Origin: Amycolatopsis bartoniae
GTDB taxonomy: Bacteria; Actinomycetota; Actinomycetes; Mycobacteriales; Pseudonocardiaceae
Assembly: GCF_014191255.1 (NCBI RefSeq)
Contig: NZ_JACHWH010000001.1
Coordinates: forward strand, 744,001-808,000
Length of the DNA: 64,000 nt
Reading direction: 5' to 3'
Part shown: positions 33,743 through 41,906 of the stretch, piece after piece
Position numbering within the stretch: position 1 is the first letter of the stretch
Layout of the letters: each line of letters starts with the position of its first letter
The notes under the pieces: generated by a model
Told to the model about the DNA's origin: nothing
Databases searched by the model: none
Seen by the model: the letters and a program-made list of their open reading frames with translations, nothing else
Made by a program: the position numbers and the translations under genes

Positions 33743-34396
33743 ATGACACACAGCAGCGTCGAACCCGGAATCCTCTACTTCGGCACCCCGGTGGTGCTCC
33801 TGTCGACCCGCAACGAGGACGAGACGGCTAACCTCGCGCCGATGTCGTCGGCGTTCTGGCTCGGCTGGCGGGGACTGCTGGGCCTGGGCGCGCAGTCGAA
33901 GACGGCGCAGAACCTGTTGCGCACGGGGGAATGCGTGCTCAACCTCCCGTCCGACGAGCAGGCCGGTCACGTCGACCGGCTCGCACTCACCACCGGTTCC
34001 GACCCGGTGCCGCCGCGCAAGGCCGAGCGCGGGTACGAGCACGAGGGCGACAAGTTCGGCCGCGCCGGGCTCACGCCGGTCGAGTCGGACGTCGTTTCCC
34101 CGCCGCGGGTGGCGGAGTGCCCGGTGAACCTGGAGGCGGTGCTCGAAGCGACGCACCCCATCGGCAGCGGGTCGACACTCGCGTTCGAGGTGCGGATCCT
34201 GCGCGTCCACGCGCACGACGACATCCTCGTGCCCGGCACGGCCGACCACATCGACCCGGACCGCTGGCGCCCGCTGATCATGAGCTTCCAGCAGTTCTAC
34301 GGCCTCGGCGAGCGCGTGCGACCGTCGCGGCTCGCGTCCATCCCCGAGCGGATGTACCGCACGCCGGACATCGAACGCGCCCGCGCGGCGGTGTGA
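33743..34396 (+). CDS. Flavin reductase-like FMN-binding split-barrel protein
   Basis: 217 residues. GTPVVLLSTRNEDETANLAPMSSAFWLGWRGLLGLGAQSKTAQNLLRTGECVLNLPS matches the flavin reductase-like (DIM6/NTAB) domain, in which the NLAPMSS segment lines the FMN site. The C-terminal region has HDDILVPGTADHIDPDRWRPLIMSF. A cytosolic FMN-dependent reductase with unknown electron acceptor. Monocistronic; 4 bp from the end of the converging VOC gene. Confidence 0.88.
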   Translation: MTHSSVEPGILYFGTPVVLLSTRNEDETANLAPMSSAFWLGWRGLLGLGAQSKTAQNLLRTGECVLNLPSDEQAGHVDRLALTTGSDPVPPRKAERGYEHEGDKFGRAGLTPVESDVVSPPRVAECPVNLEAVLEATHPIGSGSTLAFEVRILRVHAHDDILVPGTADHIDPDRWRPLIMSFQQFYGLGERVRPSRLASIPERMYRTPDIERARAAV

Positions 34397-34400
34397 GACC

Positions 34401-34754
34401 TCAGCCCTCCACCACGACCAGCCGGTTGCCGTCGGGGTCGCGCAGGACGAACATCACCGGGGCGCCCGGCCAGTTCAGCACCTCGTCGGCGTCGGCTCCG
34501 GCGGTCCGCAGCGCCGCGTGGTCGGACTCCGCGTCCGTGCTGGCGACGCGGATGCCGGTGTCCACGCCGCCGGTGCCGGCAACCAGGGCGACCGTGGTCG
34601 CCGCGCCGGGTGGGGCCACCTCGATCCACCGCATCCCGTTGCCCACCATGGCGTCGCGGCGCTTTTCGAACCCGAGGGTGTTCACGTAGAAGGCGAGAGC
34701 CTTGTCCTGATCGGCGACGGGCACGGCCACGGACGCCACTGCGGTGAGAGTCAT
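34401..34754 (-). CDS. VOC family (glyoxalase/bleomycin resistance-like) protein
   Basis: 117 residues, a full single VOC pair: VASVAVPVADQDKALAFYVNTLGFEKRRDA for the first beta-alpha-beta unit, GMRWIEVAPPG, and PVMFVLRDPDGNRLVVVEG for the last strands with the usual Glu. Metal-dependent enzyme or binding protein of unknown substrate. It lies 38 bp downstream of the MscS gene on the same strand, in the possible BrkB-MscS-VOC unit. Confidence 0.9.
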   Translation of the reverse strand: MTLTAVASVAVPVADQDKALAFYVNTLGFEKRRDAMVGNGMRWIEVAPPGAATTVALVAGTGGVDTGIRVASTDAESDHAALRTAGADADEVLNWPGAPVMFVLRDPDGNRLVVVEG

Positions 34755-34792
34755 ACCGGTACCGACTCCGCGCGGCCGGGAAACTCATCGCC

Positions 34793-35626
34793 TCAGGCGG
34801 CCGCTGTGATGCCGGCCGTGTCCAGCGCCATCTTCACGTCCGCCGTGAGCGCCCGGCGTACCGCCCACTGGCGTCCCGGCTTGGTCTTCACCGTCAGCCG
34901 CAGCGTGATCGCGGCCTGCGTCAGGTCCTGCGCGCCCAGGGTCTCCACGTCGCCGAGCACCTCGTCCGCCAGCGGTTTCCGCGTCACGGCCTGGCGCGCG
35001 GCCTCGCCCGCGATGCCGATGGCCTGGTCCACGTCCGCGCTGTAGCCCACCGGCACGTCCACCACGGCCACGCCGAACCGTTGCGTCGAGTTGCCCACCG
35101 CGGTGATCGTGCCGTTGCGGACGTACCAGACCGTGCCGTTGACGTCCCGTACCGTGGTGATCCGCAGCCCCACCATCTCCACGGTGCCGGTGGCGTCGCC
35201 GAGGTCCACCACGTCCCCGACGCCGTACTGGTCCTCCAGCATCATGAAGATCCCGGACAGGAAGTCCTTGATCAGGTTCTGCGCGCCGAACCCGACGGCG
35301 ACGCCGACCACGCCCGCCGACGCGATGATCGGTGCGATGTTGATGCCCAGCTTGCTCAGCACCAGCACGAACGCGACCCCGAAGATCACGAACGACGCCA
35401 CGGAGCGCAGCAGCGAGCCGACCGTCCGTGCCCGCTGCGCCCGCCGTTCCGCGGTGCCCGGACTGCCGCTCCGGTGCGGGCGCAGCAGCGACGAGACGCG
35501 GCCGGCGGCGAGCCCGTCGGTCAGTCGCGCGATCAGTCGGTGCACGAGCCAGCGGAGCACCACCGCCCCGAGCACGATACCCACGATGCCGAGCAACGGG
35601 TCCAACAGTTCCCGGGCGGTCAGCAA
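34793..35626 (-). CDS. Small-conductance mechanosensitive channel (MscS family)
   Basis: 277 residues. Hydrophobic segments LLGIVGIVLGAVVLRWLVHRLIARL and LRSVASFVIFGVAFVLVLSKLGINIAPIIASAGVVGVAVGFGAQNLIKDFLSGIF include the TM3 pore helix with GVAVGFGAQNLIKDFLSG. The beta domain QYGVGDVVDLGDATGTVEMVGLRITTVRD and the C-terminal mixed domain follow. It releases solutes on hypo-osmotic shock. TTG 35626 follows GGAGGGAG by 7 bp. Sits between yihY/brkB and a VOC gene. Confidence 0.94.
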   Translation of the reverse strand: MLTARELLDPLLGIVGIVLGAVVLRWLVHRLIARLTDGLAAGRVSSLLRPHRSGSPGTAERRAQRARTVGSLLRSVASFVIFGVAFVLVLSKLGINIAPIIASAGVVGVAVGFGAQNLIKDFLSGIFMMLEDQYGVGDVVDLGDATGTVEMVGLRITTVRDVNGTVWYVRNGTITAVGNSTQRFGVAVVDVPVGYSADVDQAIGIAGEAARQAVTRKPLADEVLGDVETLGAQDLTQAAITLRLTVKTKPGRQWAVRRALTADVKMALDTAGITAAA

Positions 35627-35702
35627 ACGGAACTCCCTCCACGCGCGGACACACTTCCCTGTGGCGTATCCGCTGTGGAGTTTTCTTATGCTGTAAGGAG
35701 TT

Positions 35703-36680
35703 TCACGCCCGCCGGTCCTTGTTCGGGAACTCGGCCTCGATCCGCTCCTCCTCGTGGTAGGACCGCTCCTGCGCGTAGGCGTCGTACGCGCGGTGGTCGG
35801 CCTCGGTCTCCGGCGCGTCCGTCAGCGCCCGCGGGTGCAACCGCTCCTTCAGCACCACGTTCAGCTGCGCGCCGAGCAGGGTCACGACGCTCTGCAGGTA
35901 GAACCACCACAGCAGCGTGATGACCGTGGCGAACGTGCCGTACGTGCTCTGCGCCTTGTGCAGGTAGTTGGTGATGATCAGCGACGACAGCGACTGCAGC
36001 ACCCAGAACAGTCCGCCGGAGAGCACCGCGCCCGGCAGCACGTCGCGCGTGGTGACGTTGCGGTCGGTCAGGATGCGGAACGCGGCGATGAACAGACCCA
36101 CGTCGAGGGCGATCGCGAGGACGTAGCCGAGCAGGTGTCCGGCCCAGCCGAGGTGGATGGCGTTCGCGCCGCTGGAGACGAAACCGTTGATCAGCGTGCT
36201 CAGCACCAGGCCGAGGCCGATGGTGGCCAGCACGCCGACGCTGCGGCCGATCTGCTCGGTGAGCTTCGGCCGCGCCACGTAGGGCAGCTCCCAGACGGAG
36301 TTGAACGCCGTCTGCACGGTGCGCACCACCGAAAGCCCGCTCCACAGCGCGGTCACGAGCCCGACGATCAGGGCCCACCACGAACCGGACAACCCGTGCA
36401 TCGCGGACGGATCGAGCAGCGGGAACATGGTGCCGACCTGGTCGAGGACGTGGTTCTTGACGCTGTCGGAGAGGAAGAACCCGAGCAGCGTGATGAACAC
36501 CAGGAAGAGCGGGAAGATCGAGAAGAACGCCCAGAAGGCGATCATCGCCGCCAGGTTCGTCGACTGGTCCTCGGCGAACTTGCGGAAGACGGCCACCGGA
36601 ATCGCCAGTGCCTCGTGTTCCTGCTGGAACTTGTCCACCCGGTCGAGTTCGGCTTTCAGCTTGCCGGACGTTTCGTTCAC
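35703..36680 (-). CDS. YihY/virulence factor BrkB family membrane protein
   Basis: 325 residues with about six membrane segments. AEDQSTNLAAMIAFWAFFSIFPLFLVFITLLGF is the conserved first segment. SLSVVRTVQTAFNSVWELP and the GLFWVLQSLSSLIITNYLHKAQSTYGTFATVITLLWWFYLQSVVTLLGAQLNVVL region are strongly YihY-like. The acidic C-terminal tail (AYDAYAQERSYHEEERIEAEF) is cytoplasmic. Molecular function of the family is not established. GTG start at 36680. Upstream of and co-oriented with the MscS gene. Confidence 0.93.
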   Translation of the reverse strand: MNETSGKLKAELDRVDKFQQEHEALAIPVAVFRKFAEDQSTNLAAMIAFWAFFSIFPLFLVFITLLGFFLSDSVKNHVLDQVGTMFPLLDPSAMHGLSGSWWALIVGLVTALWSGLSVVRTVQTAFNSVWELPYVARPKLTEQIGRSVGVLATIGLGLVLSTLINGFVSSGANAIHLGWAGHLLGYVLAIALDVGLFIAAFRILTDRNVTTRDVLPGAVLSGGLFWVLQSLSSLIITNYLHKAQSTYGTFATVITLLWWFYLQSVVTLLGAQLNVVLKERLHPRALTDAPETEADHRAYDAYAQERSYHEEERIEAEFPNKDRRA

Positions 36681-36825
36681 GGTGCGCTCCCGGTTGCTCC
36701 GATTCGTCTCCTCGCAGAGCTACCCGCTCGTTCAGCAGGTCAACCGGTGGTTTTGGCGCGATCGGGCAGGCATTCTACGTCACAACGAGGGGTTCCGCAG
36801 GGCGAGCAGGAGTTAGCGTGAGGGC

Positions 36826-37179
36826 ATGGCGGGTTCGGCCGAGCTCTCGGCACGCAGGAAACTGGCTCGGCTGCACGAGCTGCTCGGCGGGGGCCTGCTC
36901 GCCGCGGCGGCGATCCCCGGTCTGCTGGCCGCGATCGACCAGCATTCGGCTGCGGTGCGGGACATCTTGGCGTTCGGTGTGGAGGGGTCGGCCGCGGTGG
37001 CGGGGGCGGTGCTGCTGGCGGGCTACGCGAGCGGCCTGATCGACGAGGCAAGGGCCCGCGGCTGGCGCTTCGCGGAACCCGTCGACTGGGCGGCGCCGGA
37101 CTGGTTCACCGCACGGCTGCTGGGGGTCTGCGCGCTGGCGCAGCGCTCCGACGAGCCGCAACCACTGCTGGGCGCCTGA
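36826..37179 (+). CDS. Hypothetical 117-aa protein, DUF6401-like
   Basis: Sequence LARLHELLGGGLLAAAAIPGLLAAIDQHSAAVRDILAFGVEGSAAVAGAVLLAGYASGLIDEARARGW resembles the actinobacterial DUF6401 group, in which 'GLLAAIDQHSAAVRD' and 'LLAGYASGLIDEA' are conserved. Family assignment is from memory and tentative. Amphipathic helices, no clear signal peptide. It sits alone between divergent brkB and the MscS-like gene at 37320. Confidence 0.75.
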   Translation: MAGSAELSARRKLARLHELLGGGLLAAAAIPGLLAAIDQHSAAVRDILAFGVEGSAAVAGAVLLAGYASGLIDEARARGWRFAEPVDWAAPDWFTARLLGVCALAQRSDEPQPLLGA

Positions 37180-37319
37180 CCGGGCGACGGGCGCTGGCGG
37201 CAACGGCGCTCGCCCGAACCGACGCGGCCCGGCGCGATCCCGGCCGCCACCGCCACCACCCCGACACGACGGAGCGACCGGCCCCGAAGGACCGGCCGCT
37301 CCTCTGCCAGCGGGTGGAG

Positions 37320-38123
37320 TCACCCCTGGGCGTCAGTGCCTCGGGTGGCGCCGGTCTGCGGGCGTAGCTGCTCGGTCGGCGTCTCGCTGGTCCGGGCGGC
37401 GTCCTCGCGGCCCCGGCGGTACGCCTCACCGTGCGCCTTCGCCGAGGGCAGCTCGCTCTCGGCGCGGTCCAGCCAGTTCTCCCAGCGCTGCTGCATCGGC
37501 TTCACGAGGCCACCGCCCGCGCCGACGATCACGACACCCGCGATGGTCGCGAGCACGGTGATCAGCACCGGCGTGGTCACCGTGGTGGCGACGCCGATCT
37601 GGTTCAGCGCGGCGATGATGCCCAGGCCCCAGATGAACACCGCCGCGACCGTGCCGAGCGCACGGCCGTAGGAGAGGCCGCCCAGTGCGCCGCCGACCAG
37701 GTCCTTCACCGCACGCGCGATGGCGCCCGCGACGACCACGATGATGATCGCCACCGCGGCCTTCGGCAGCCACGCCACGATGCCGGTCAGCATCGTGCTC
37801 ACCGGGTTCGGGCCCCACACGCCGAACGCGATCTCCAGCGCGATCAGCAGCACCGCGTAGTACACGAGCTTGCTGATGATGTCCGCCGCGTCGTACTTGC
37901 TGCGCGCCAGCATCTGCTTCACCCCGCCGCGCTCGACGACGCGGTTGAAGCCGACCTTGTCCAGCACCTTGCTCACGACCTTCGCGAGCGCCTTGGCGAC
38001 GAACCAGCCGATCACCATGATCACCAGGAAAGCGACCAGCTTGGGCACGAACGTGGCCACCGAGCTCCAGGCGTTGGAAACGCCTTGTCCAAAGTCGACA
38101 GCCGCCAGATGAGTAGTGGACAC
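37320..38123 (-). CDS. MscS-like/CmpX membrane protein (conserved TM-helix repeats)
   Basis: 267 residues. VSNAWSSVATFVPKLVAFLVIMVIGWFVAKALAKVVSKVLDKVGFNRVVERGG is the 'conserved TM helix' motif of CmpX and mechanosensitive-channel relatives. A second copy follows in IVAWLPKAAVAIIIVVVAGAIARAVKDLVGG. Four to five membrane segments, then a soluble charged tail with TSETPTEQLRPQTG. It lacks the full MscS beta domain, so gating is uncertain. GTG 38123 follows GGAAGGAG. Divergent from ligC; an imperfect hairpin (37272-37301) precedes its 3' end. Confidence 0.88.
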   Translation of the reverse strand: MSTTHLAAVDFGQGVSNAWSSVATFVPKLVAFLVIMVIGWFVAKALAKVVSKVLDKVGFNRVVERGGVKQMLARSKYDAADIISKLVYYAVLLIALEIAFGVWGPNPVSTMLTGIVAWLPKAAVAIIIVVVAGAIARAVKDLVGGALGGLSYGRALGTVAAVFIWGLGIIAALNQIGVATTVTTPVLITVLATIAGVVIVGAGGGLVKPMQQRWENWLDRAESELPSAKAHGEAYRRGREDAARTSETPTEQLRPQTGATRGTDAQG

Positions 38124-38223
38124 TGCTCGTTCTCCTTCCGACCGGGCGATGACAGACGGTTTCCCCTCCCCCGGGCGACGGAAAACAGAGGCCACCCGGA
38201 CGAGTGGCGTTACGATCGGGAAC

Positions 38224-39300
38224 GTGGACCTTCCCGTGCTGCCGCCGGTCCGGCCGATGCTCGCGAAAGCCGTGCACGAGGTGCCCCGGGCCCCCGGCCT
38301 GCGGTACGAACCGAAGTGGGACGGTTTCCGCTGCGTCGTGTTCCGCGACGGGGACGAGGTCGAGCTGGGCTCGCGCAACGACCGCCCGCTCACCCGCTAC
38401 TTCCCCGAACTGGTCGACCTGCTCAAGGAGGCGTTGCCGCCGCGCTGCGTGGTGGACGGGGAGATCGTCATCGTCACCGAGCGCGGGCTCGACTTCGAAA
38501 GCCTCCAGCTCCGGCTGCACCCGGCCGCGTCGCGGGTGCGCAAGCTCGCCGAGGAGACGCCTGCGAGCTTCGTGGTGTTCGACCTGCTGGCGCTCGGTGA
38601 CCGCGACCTGACGGAGGAGCCGTTCGCGGAACGGCGGCGGTTGCTCGAAGGCGTCGTGAGCGGCGAGTTCGCGCGCGTGCACCTGACGCCCATGACCGAG
38701 GACCCGGACGTCGCGCAGGACTGGTTCAACCGGTTCGAGGGCGCGGGTTTCGACGGCGTGATGGCCAAGCCCGCGGACCAGCCGTACGAACAGGACAGGC
38801 GCGTGATGTGGAAGGTCAAGCACGAGCGCACGGCCGACTGCGTCGTGGCCGGTTTCCGTTGGCACAAGGACGGAAACGGCGTCGGCTCGCTGTTGCTGGG
38901 GCTGTACGACGAGGCCGGGACGCTGCACCACGTCGGCGTCGCGAGCAGCTTCACCGCGGCACGGCGTAAGGAGCTCGTCGAAGAACTGGCGCCACTGCGC
39001 GAAAACGCGCTCGAAACGCATCCGTGGCGGCGCTGGGCGGAGGCGCACCTCGAAGCGGACGGGCGGATGCCCGGCGGGCAGAGCCGGTGGAGCGCGGGCA
39101 AGGACCTGGCGTGGGAGCCGGTGCGGACCGAGCTGGTCGCGGAGGTGCGGTACGAGCACGTGCAGTCCGGCCGGTTCCGGCACGGCACGCGGCTGGTCCG
39201 GTTCCGTCCTGATCGGACACCGGAGTCGTGTACTTACGGGCAGCTGGAAGAGGTTCCACCGGCAGAACTGTCCACTTTGTTCGGTGAGGTGCGGTCGTGA
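38224..39300 (+). CDS. ligC: ATP-dependent DNA ligase LigC
   Basis: 358 residues, the length of mycobacterial LigC. YEPKWDGFRCVVF holds the nucleotidyl Lys (KWDGFR). The downstream motifs are VELGSRN, VVDGEIVIV, FVVFDLLA, FDGVMAKP and WKVKHERTADCVV (motif V, KxKxxRTADC). The OB domain follows with GVGSLLLGLYDEAGTLHHVGVASSF. It seals nicks using ATP and acts in DNA repair. GTG 38224 begins at the family N-terminus. Stop overlaps the prim-pol gene start (GTGA), the known LigC/Prim-PolC arrangement. Confidence 0.95.
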   Translation: MDLPVLPPVRPMLAKAVHEVPRAPGLRYEPKWDGFRCVVFRDGDEVELGSRNDRPLTRYFPELVDLLKEALPPRCVVDGEIVIVTERGLDFESLQLRLHPAASRVRKLAEETPASFVVFDLLALGDRDLTEEPFAERRRLLEGVVSGEFARVHLTPMTEDPDVAQDWFNRFEGAGFDGVMAKPADQPYEQDRRVMWKVKHERTADCVVAGFRWHKDGNGVGSLLLGLYDEAGTLHHVGVASSFTAARRKELVEELAPLRENALETHPWRRWAEAHLEADGRMPGGQSRWSAGKDLAWEPVRTELVAEVRYEHVQSGRFRHGTRLVRFRPDRTPESCTYGQLEEVPPAELSTLFGEVRS

Positions 39301-40262
39301 ACGTCGAGGTGTCGCACCCGGACAAGGTGTACTTCAGCGAGCGCGGCGAGACCAAGGGCGATCTGGTGCGGTACTACGAGTCCGTGGCGGGGCCGTTGCT
39401 CGCCCGGCTCGGCGGGCGCCCGCTGTTGCTGGAGCGGTATCCGCAGGGCGCGGGCGGGAAGTCGTGGTTCCAGAAGCGGGTGCCGGCGAACACGCCGTCG
39501 TGGGTGCGGACCACCGTGGTGTCGACGCCGAACGGCACGCGGAGCGACGCGCTCGTCGCGGCCGATCTGGCGCACATCGTGTGGGCGGTGAACCTGGGCT
39601 GTATCGGGTTCCACGTGTGGCCGTTCCACGCGGACACCCCCGAGGTCACCGACGAGCTGCGGGTGGACCTCGACCCGTCGCCCGGGGTGGGCTTCCCGCA
39701 GGTGCGCGAGGCGGCGGTGCGGACGCGGGAACTGTTGGCGGAGCTGGGCATCGAGGCGCACGTGAAGACGACGGGCTCGCGGGGCCTGCACGTGTACGTG
39801 GGGCTGGAGCCGCGCTGGGACAGCTACCAGGTGCGCGCCGCGGCGGTCGCCTTGGCGCGCGAGCTGGAGCGGCGGTACCCGGAGTCGATCACGGCGCAGT
39901 GGTGGAAGGAGGAGCGCGGGTCGCGCGTGTTCGTGGACTTCAACCAGAATGCCCCGCACAAGACCGTGTTCGGCGCGTGGTGCGTGCGCCCGCGGCCCGG
40001 CGGGCAGGTGTCGACGCCGATCGGGTGGGACGAGCTGGCCGACGTCGACCCGGCGGAGCTGACCCTCGCGACGGTGCCCGCCCGTGTCGCGGAGCGGGGC
40101 GACCCGTGGGCCGACATGCGGCCGCAGTCGCTGGACCCGCTGCTGGAGATGTCCCGGCGCGACCTGGAGAGCGGGCTTATGGACGCGCCTTGGCCGCCGG
40201 TGTACCCGAAGATGCCGAACGAACCTCCGAGGGTGGCGCCGAGCCGGGCGAAGAAGTCGTGA
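39297..40262 (+). CDS. Primase-polymerase of the LigD PolDom family (Prim-PolC)
   Basis: 321 residues. EVSHPDKVYFSERGETKGDLVRYYESVA is the PolDom start. LRVDLDPSPGVGFPQV contains the catalytic DxD, and KTTGSRGLHVYVGL the conserved S-R-G-L-H region. VFVDFNQNAPHKTVFGAWCVRPRPGGQVSTPI carries the third Asp and RP nucleotide contacts. It extends and gap-fills DNA with a preference for ribonucleotides in characterised relatives. Coupled to ligC upstream and overlapping the methyltransferase downstream (GTGA). No Ku gene is in the window. Confidence 0.94.
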   Translation: MNVEVSHPDKVYFSERGETKGDLVRYYESVAGPLLARLGGRPLLLERYPQGAGGKSWFQKRVPANTPSWVRTTVVSTPNGTRSDALVAADLAHIVWAVNLGCIGFHVWPFHADTPEVTDELRVDLDPSPGVGFPQVREAAVRTRELLAELGIEAHVKTTGSRGLHVYVGLEPRWDSYQVRAAAVALARELERRYPESITAQWWKEERGSRVFVDFNQNAPHKTVFGAWCVRPRPGGQVSTPIGWDELADVDPAELTLATVPARVAERGDPWADMRPQSLDPLLEMSRRDLESGLMDAPWPPVYPKMPNEPPRVAPSRAKKS

Positions 40263-40879
40263 GCTTTCTGGCCTGGGACCACAACACCTACTACCAGCCA
40301 AGACTGCTCAAAGCGCTGCCGAAGCCGTGTGCGCGAGTGCTGGACGTCGGCTGCGGCAAGGGCGCCTTCGCCGCGCGGCTCGCGGAGGTCGCCGAGCGGG
40401 TGGACGCGCTCGACCGGTCGCCGGAGATGATCGACGCCGCGGAGCGAACCGTGCCGTCGAACGTCACGTGCCTGCTCGGCGACGTCCGCGAGGTGCCGCT
40501 GCCTTCCGAAGGCTATGACGCCATCACCAGCATCAGTGCCCTGCACCACCTGCCGTTGCCGCAGGTGCTGCCGAAGCTCGCCGCGGCCCTGCGGCCCGGC
40601 GGAGTGCTGGTGGCGATCGCCCACCACCGGGCCGAACTACCCCGTGACCTGCTGCCGGAGGCGCTGGGGGTGCTGACCTCCTACGGCCGCCGCGCCATCT
40701 TGCTGACCGTGCCCAGTGCCCGCCGTTACCGTCGCGAGCTGGACGAGACCGGGATGCCGGTGAAGGATCCCGACCTGACCCTGCGCGAGGTCCGCGCCCA
40801 GGTGCACGAGGTACTCCCGGCGGCACGCGTGCGCAGGCTCCTGCAATGGCGTTACGAGTTGCTCTGGCGCAAGGGCTGA
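40259..40879 (+). CDS. Class I SAM-dependent methyltransferase
   Basis: 206 residues. ARVLDVGCGKGAFAARLAE is motif I, VDALDRSPEMIDAAER motif II, and YDAITSISALHHLPLPQVLPKLAAALRPGGVLV motifs IV-VI. No membrane segments. It belongs to the large UbiE/Trm9-like class; small-molecule methylation is more likely than DNA methylation as no DPPY/NPPY is present. GTG 40259 overlaps the prim-pol stop, making it a third member of the ligC operon. Its link to DNA repair is unexplained. The end overlaps the converging formyltransferase gene by 28 bp. Confidence 0.9.
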   Translation: MSFLAWDHNTYYQPRLLKALPKPCARVLDVGCGKGAFAARLAEVAERVDALDRSPEMIDAAERTVPSNVTCLLGDVREVPLPSEGYDAITSISALHHLPLPQVLPKLAAALRPGGVLVAIAHHRAELPRDLLPEALGVLTSYGRRAILLTVPSARRYRRELDETGMPVKDPDLTLREVRAQVHEVLPAARVRRLLQWRYELLWRKG

Positions 40880-41811
40880 GCGGTCAGGTACCCGCCCATC
40901 GTCCGGAAGTACTCCGTCGCCGGGAGCTCGCGGTCGTCGTCCGTGCGGACGGTTTCCACGACCAGGCCGTGGTTGCGGCCGGAGCGGGCGTCGGCGCCGG
41001 CGACGATCACCACGCCGTCGCCCTCCCTGATGAAGATCCGGCCCGGCGTGCCGCCGTAGCGGCCCTCCGACACAGACGCGCGCACGATCCGCAGGCGCTC
41101 GCCCTTGTGGTAGGTGAACGCGTTCGGATACGGGTCGACCTGTGCACGCACCAGGCGGTCGATGTCCTCCGCGGGCCAGGTCCAGTCGATCCGGCTGTCC
41201 TCAATGGACCGCTTGTGGAAGAACGTCGCCTTCGAGCGGTCCTGTGGGGTCCAGTCCGTGCGCCCCGACGCGATGAGGTCCAGCGCCTCGGTGACCACCG
41301 GCGCGATGAGGTCCACCGTCTTGTGGAACAGGTCCACGCTCGTGTCGCGCGGGCCCACCGGCACCGACCGCTGCAGCACGATGTCACCCGCGTCGAGCTC
41401 GTCGTCCATCAGGTGGGCCGTGACACCGACCTCCTGCTCCCCGTTGATCAAGGCCCAGATCAACGGGGAGAATCCCGCGTAGGCCGGGAGCAGCGAGTCG
41501 TGCACGTTGAGCGTCCCGTGCGGCGGCAACCTGAAGATCTCCGGCGGCAGCCAGGTGCGCCAGTTGTTGGCCACGATGATGTCCGGCTCGGCCTCCTTGA
41601 GCACCGCGTCGAGGTCGTCCGGGCGGTTGCGCAGCACCACCGGCACGCCGTGCTCGGCGGCCAGGTCCGCGACCGAGTCGGACCAGATCTTCTCGTACGC
41701 GTGGTCGCTCTTCGGGTGGGTCACCACCAGAACCACCTCGTGCGCCGAGTCCAGGAGCGCCCGCAGCGTGCGGTGCCCCCAGGTCTGGTACCCGAACATC
41801 GCGACCCGCAT
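40852..41811 (-). CDS. Formyltransferase for hydroxyornithine (siderophore biosynthesis)
   Basis: 319 residues of the methionyl-tRNA formyltransferase fold. MRVAMFGYQTWGHRTLRALL, PHGTLNVHDSLLPAYAGFSPLIWALINGEQEVGVTAHLMDDELDAGDIVLQ (the N...H...D catalytic set: N in LNVH, H, and D in ELDAGDI) and a C-terminal OB-like domain. In CchA-type enzymes it transfers formyl from 10-formyl-THF to N5-hydroxyornithine. ATG 41811 follows GAGGAGG. Divergent from the ornithine monooxygenase with an iron box between, which supports this role over tRNA formylation. Confidence 0.9.
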   Translation of the reverse strand: MRVAMFGYQTWGHRTLRALLDSAHEVVLVVTHPKSDHAYEKIWSDSVADLAAEHGVPVVLRNRPDDLDAVLKEAEPDIIVANNWRTWLPPEIFRLPPHGTLNVHDSLLPAYAGFSPLIWALINGEQEVGVTAHLMDDELDAGDIVLQRSVPVGPRDTSVDLFHKTVDLIAPVVTEALDLIASGRTDWTPQDRSKATFFHKRSIEDSRIDWTWPAEDIDRLVRAQVDPYPNAFTYHKGERLRIVRASVSEGRYGGTPGRIFIREGDGVVIVAGADARSGRNHGLVVETVRTDDDRELPATEYFRTMGGYLTAQPLRQSNS

Positions 41812-41872
41812 CGGTCCTCCTCGGTAGGGGATCAACATCACGCCCGAATGTAGTAGCAGAGCCTTCCCTAAG

Positions 41873-41891
41873 TTAGGTTAGGGTTGCCTCT
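41873..41891. promoter_or_regulatory. Iron box (IdeR/DmdR1-like)
   Basis: TTAGGTTAGGGTTGCCTCT matches the actinobacterial iron-box consensus TTAGGTTAGGCTAACCTAA at about 14 of 19 positions. It sits between the divergent formyltransferase and ornithine monooxygenase genes, expected to repress both when iron is replete. Confidence 0.78.
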
Positions 41892-41906
41892 GTTGTACAT
41901 CGACAG

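Noticed and set aside
40852..41811. Annotation as the housekeeping methionyl-tRNA formyltransferase
   Set aside because: Position opposite an ornithine N-monooxygenase with an iron box between, and an A domain for formyl-hydroxy-ornithine, favour the siderophore formyltransferase.
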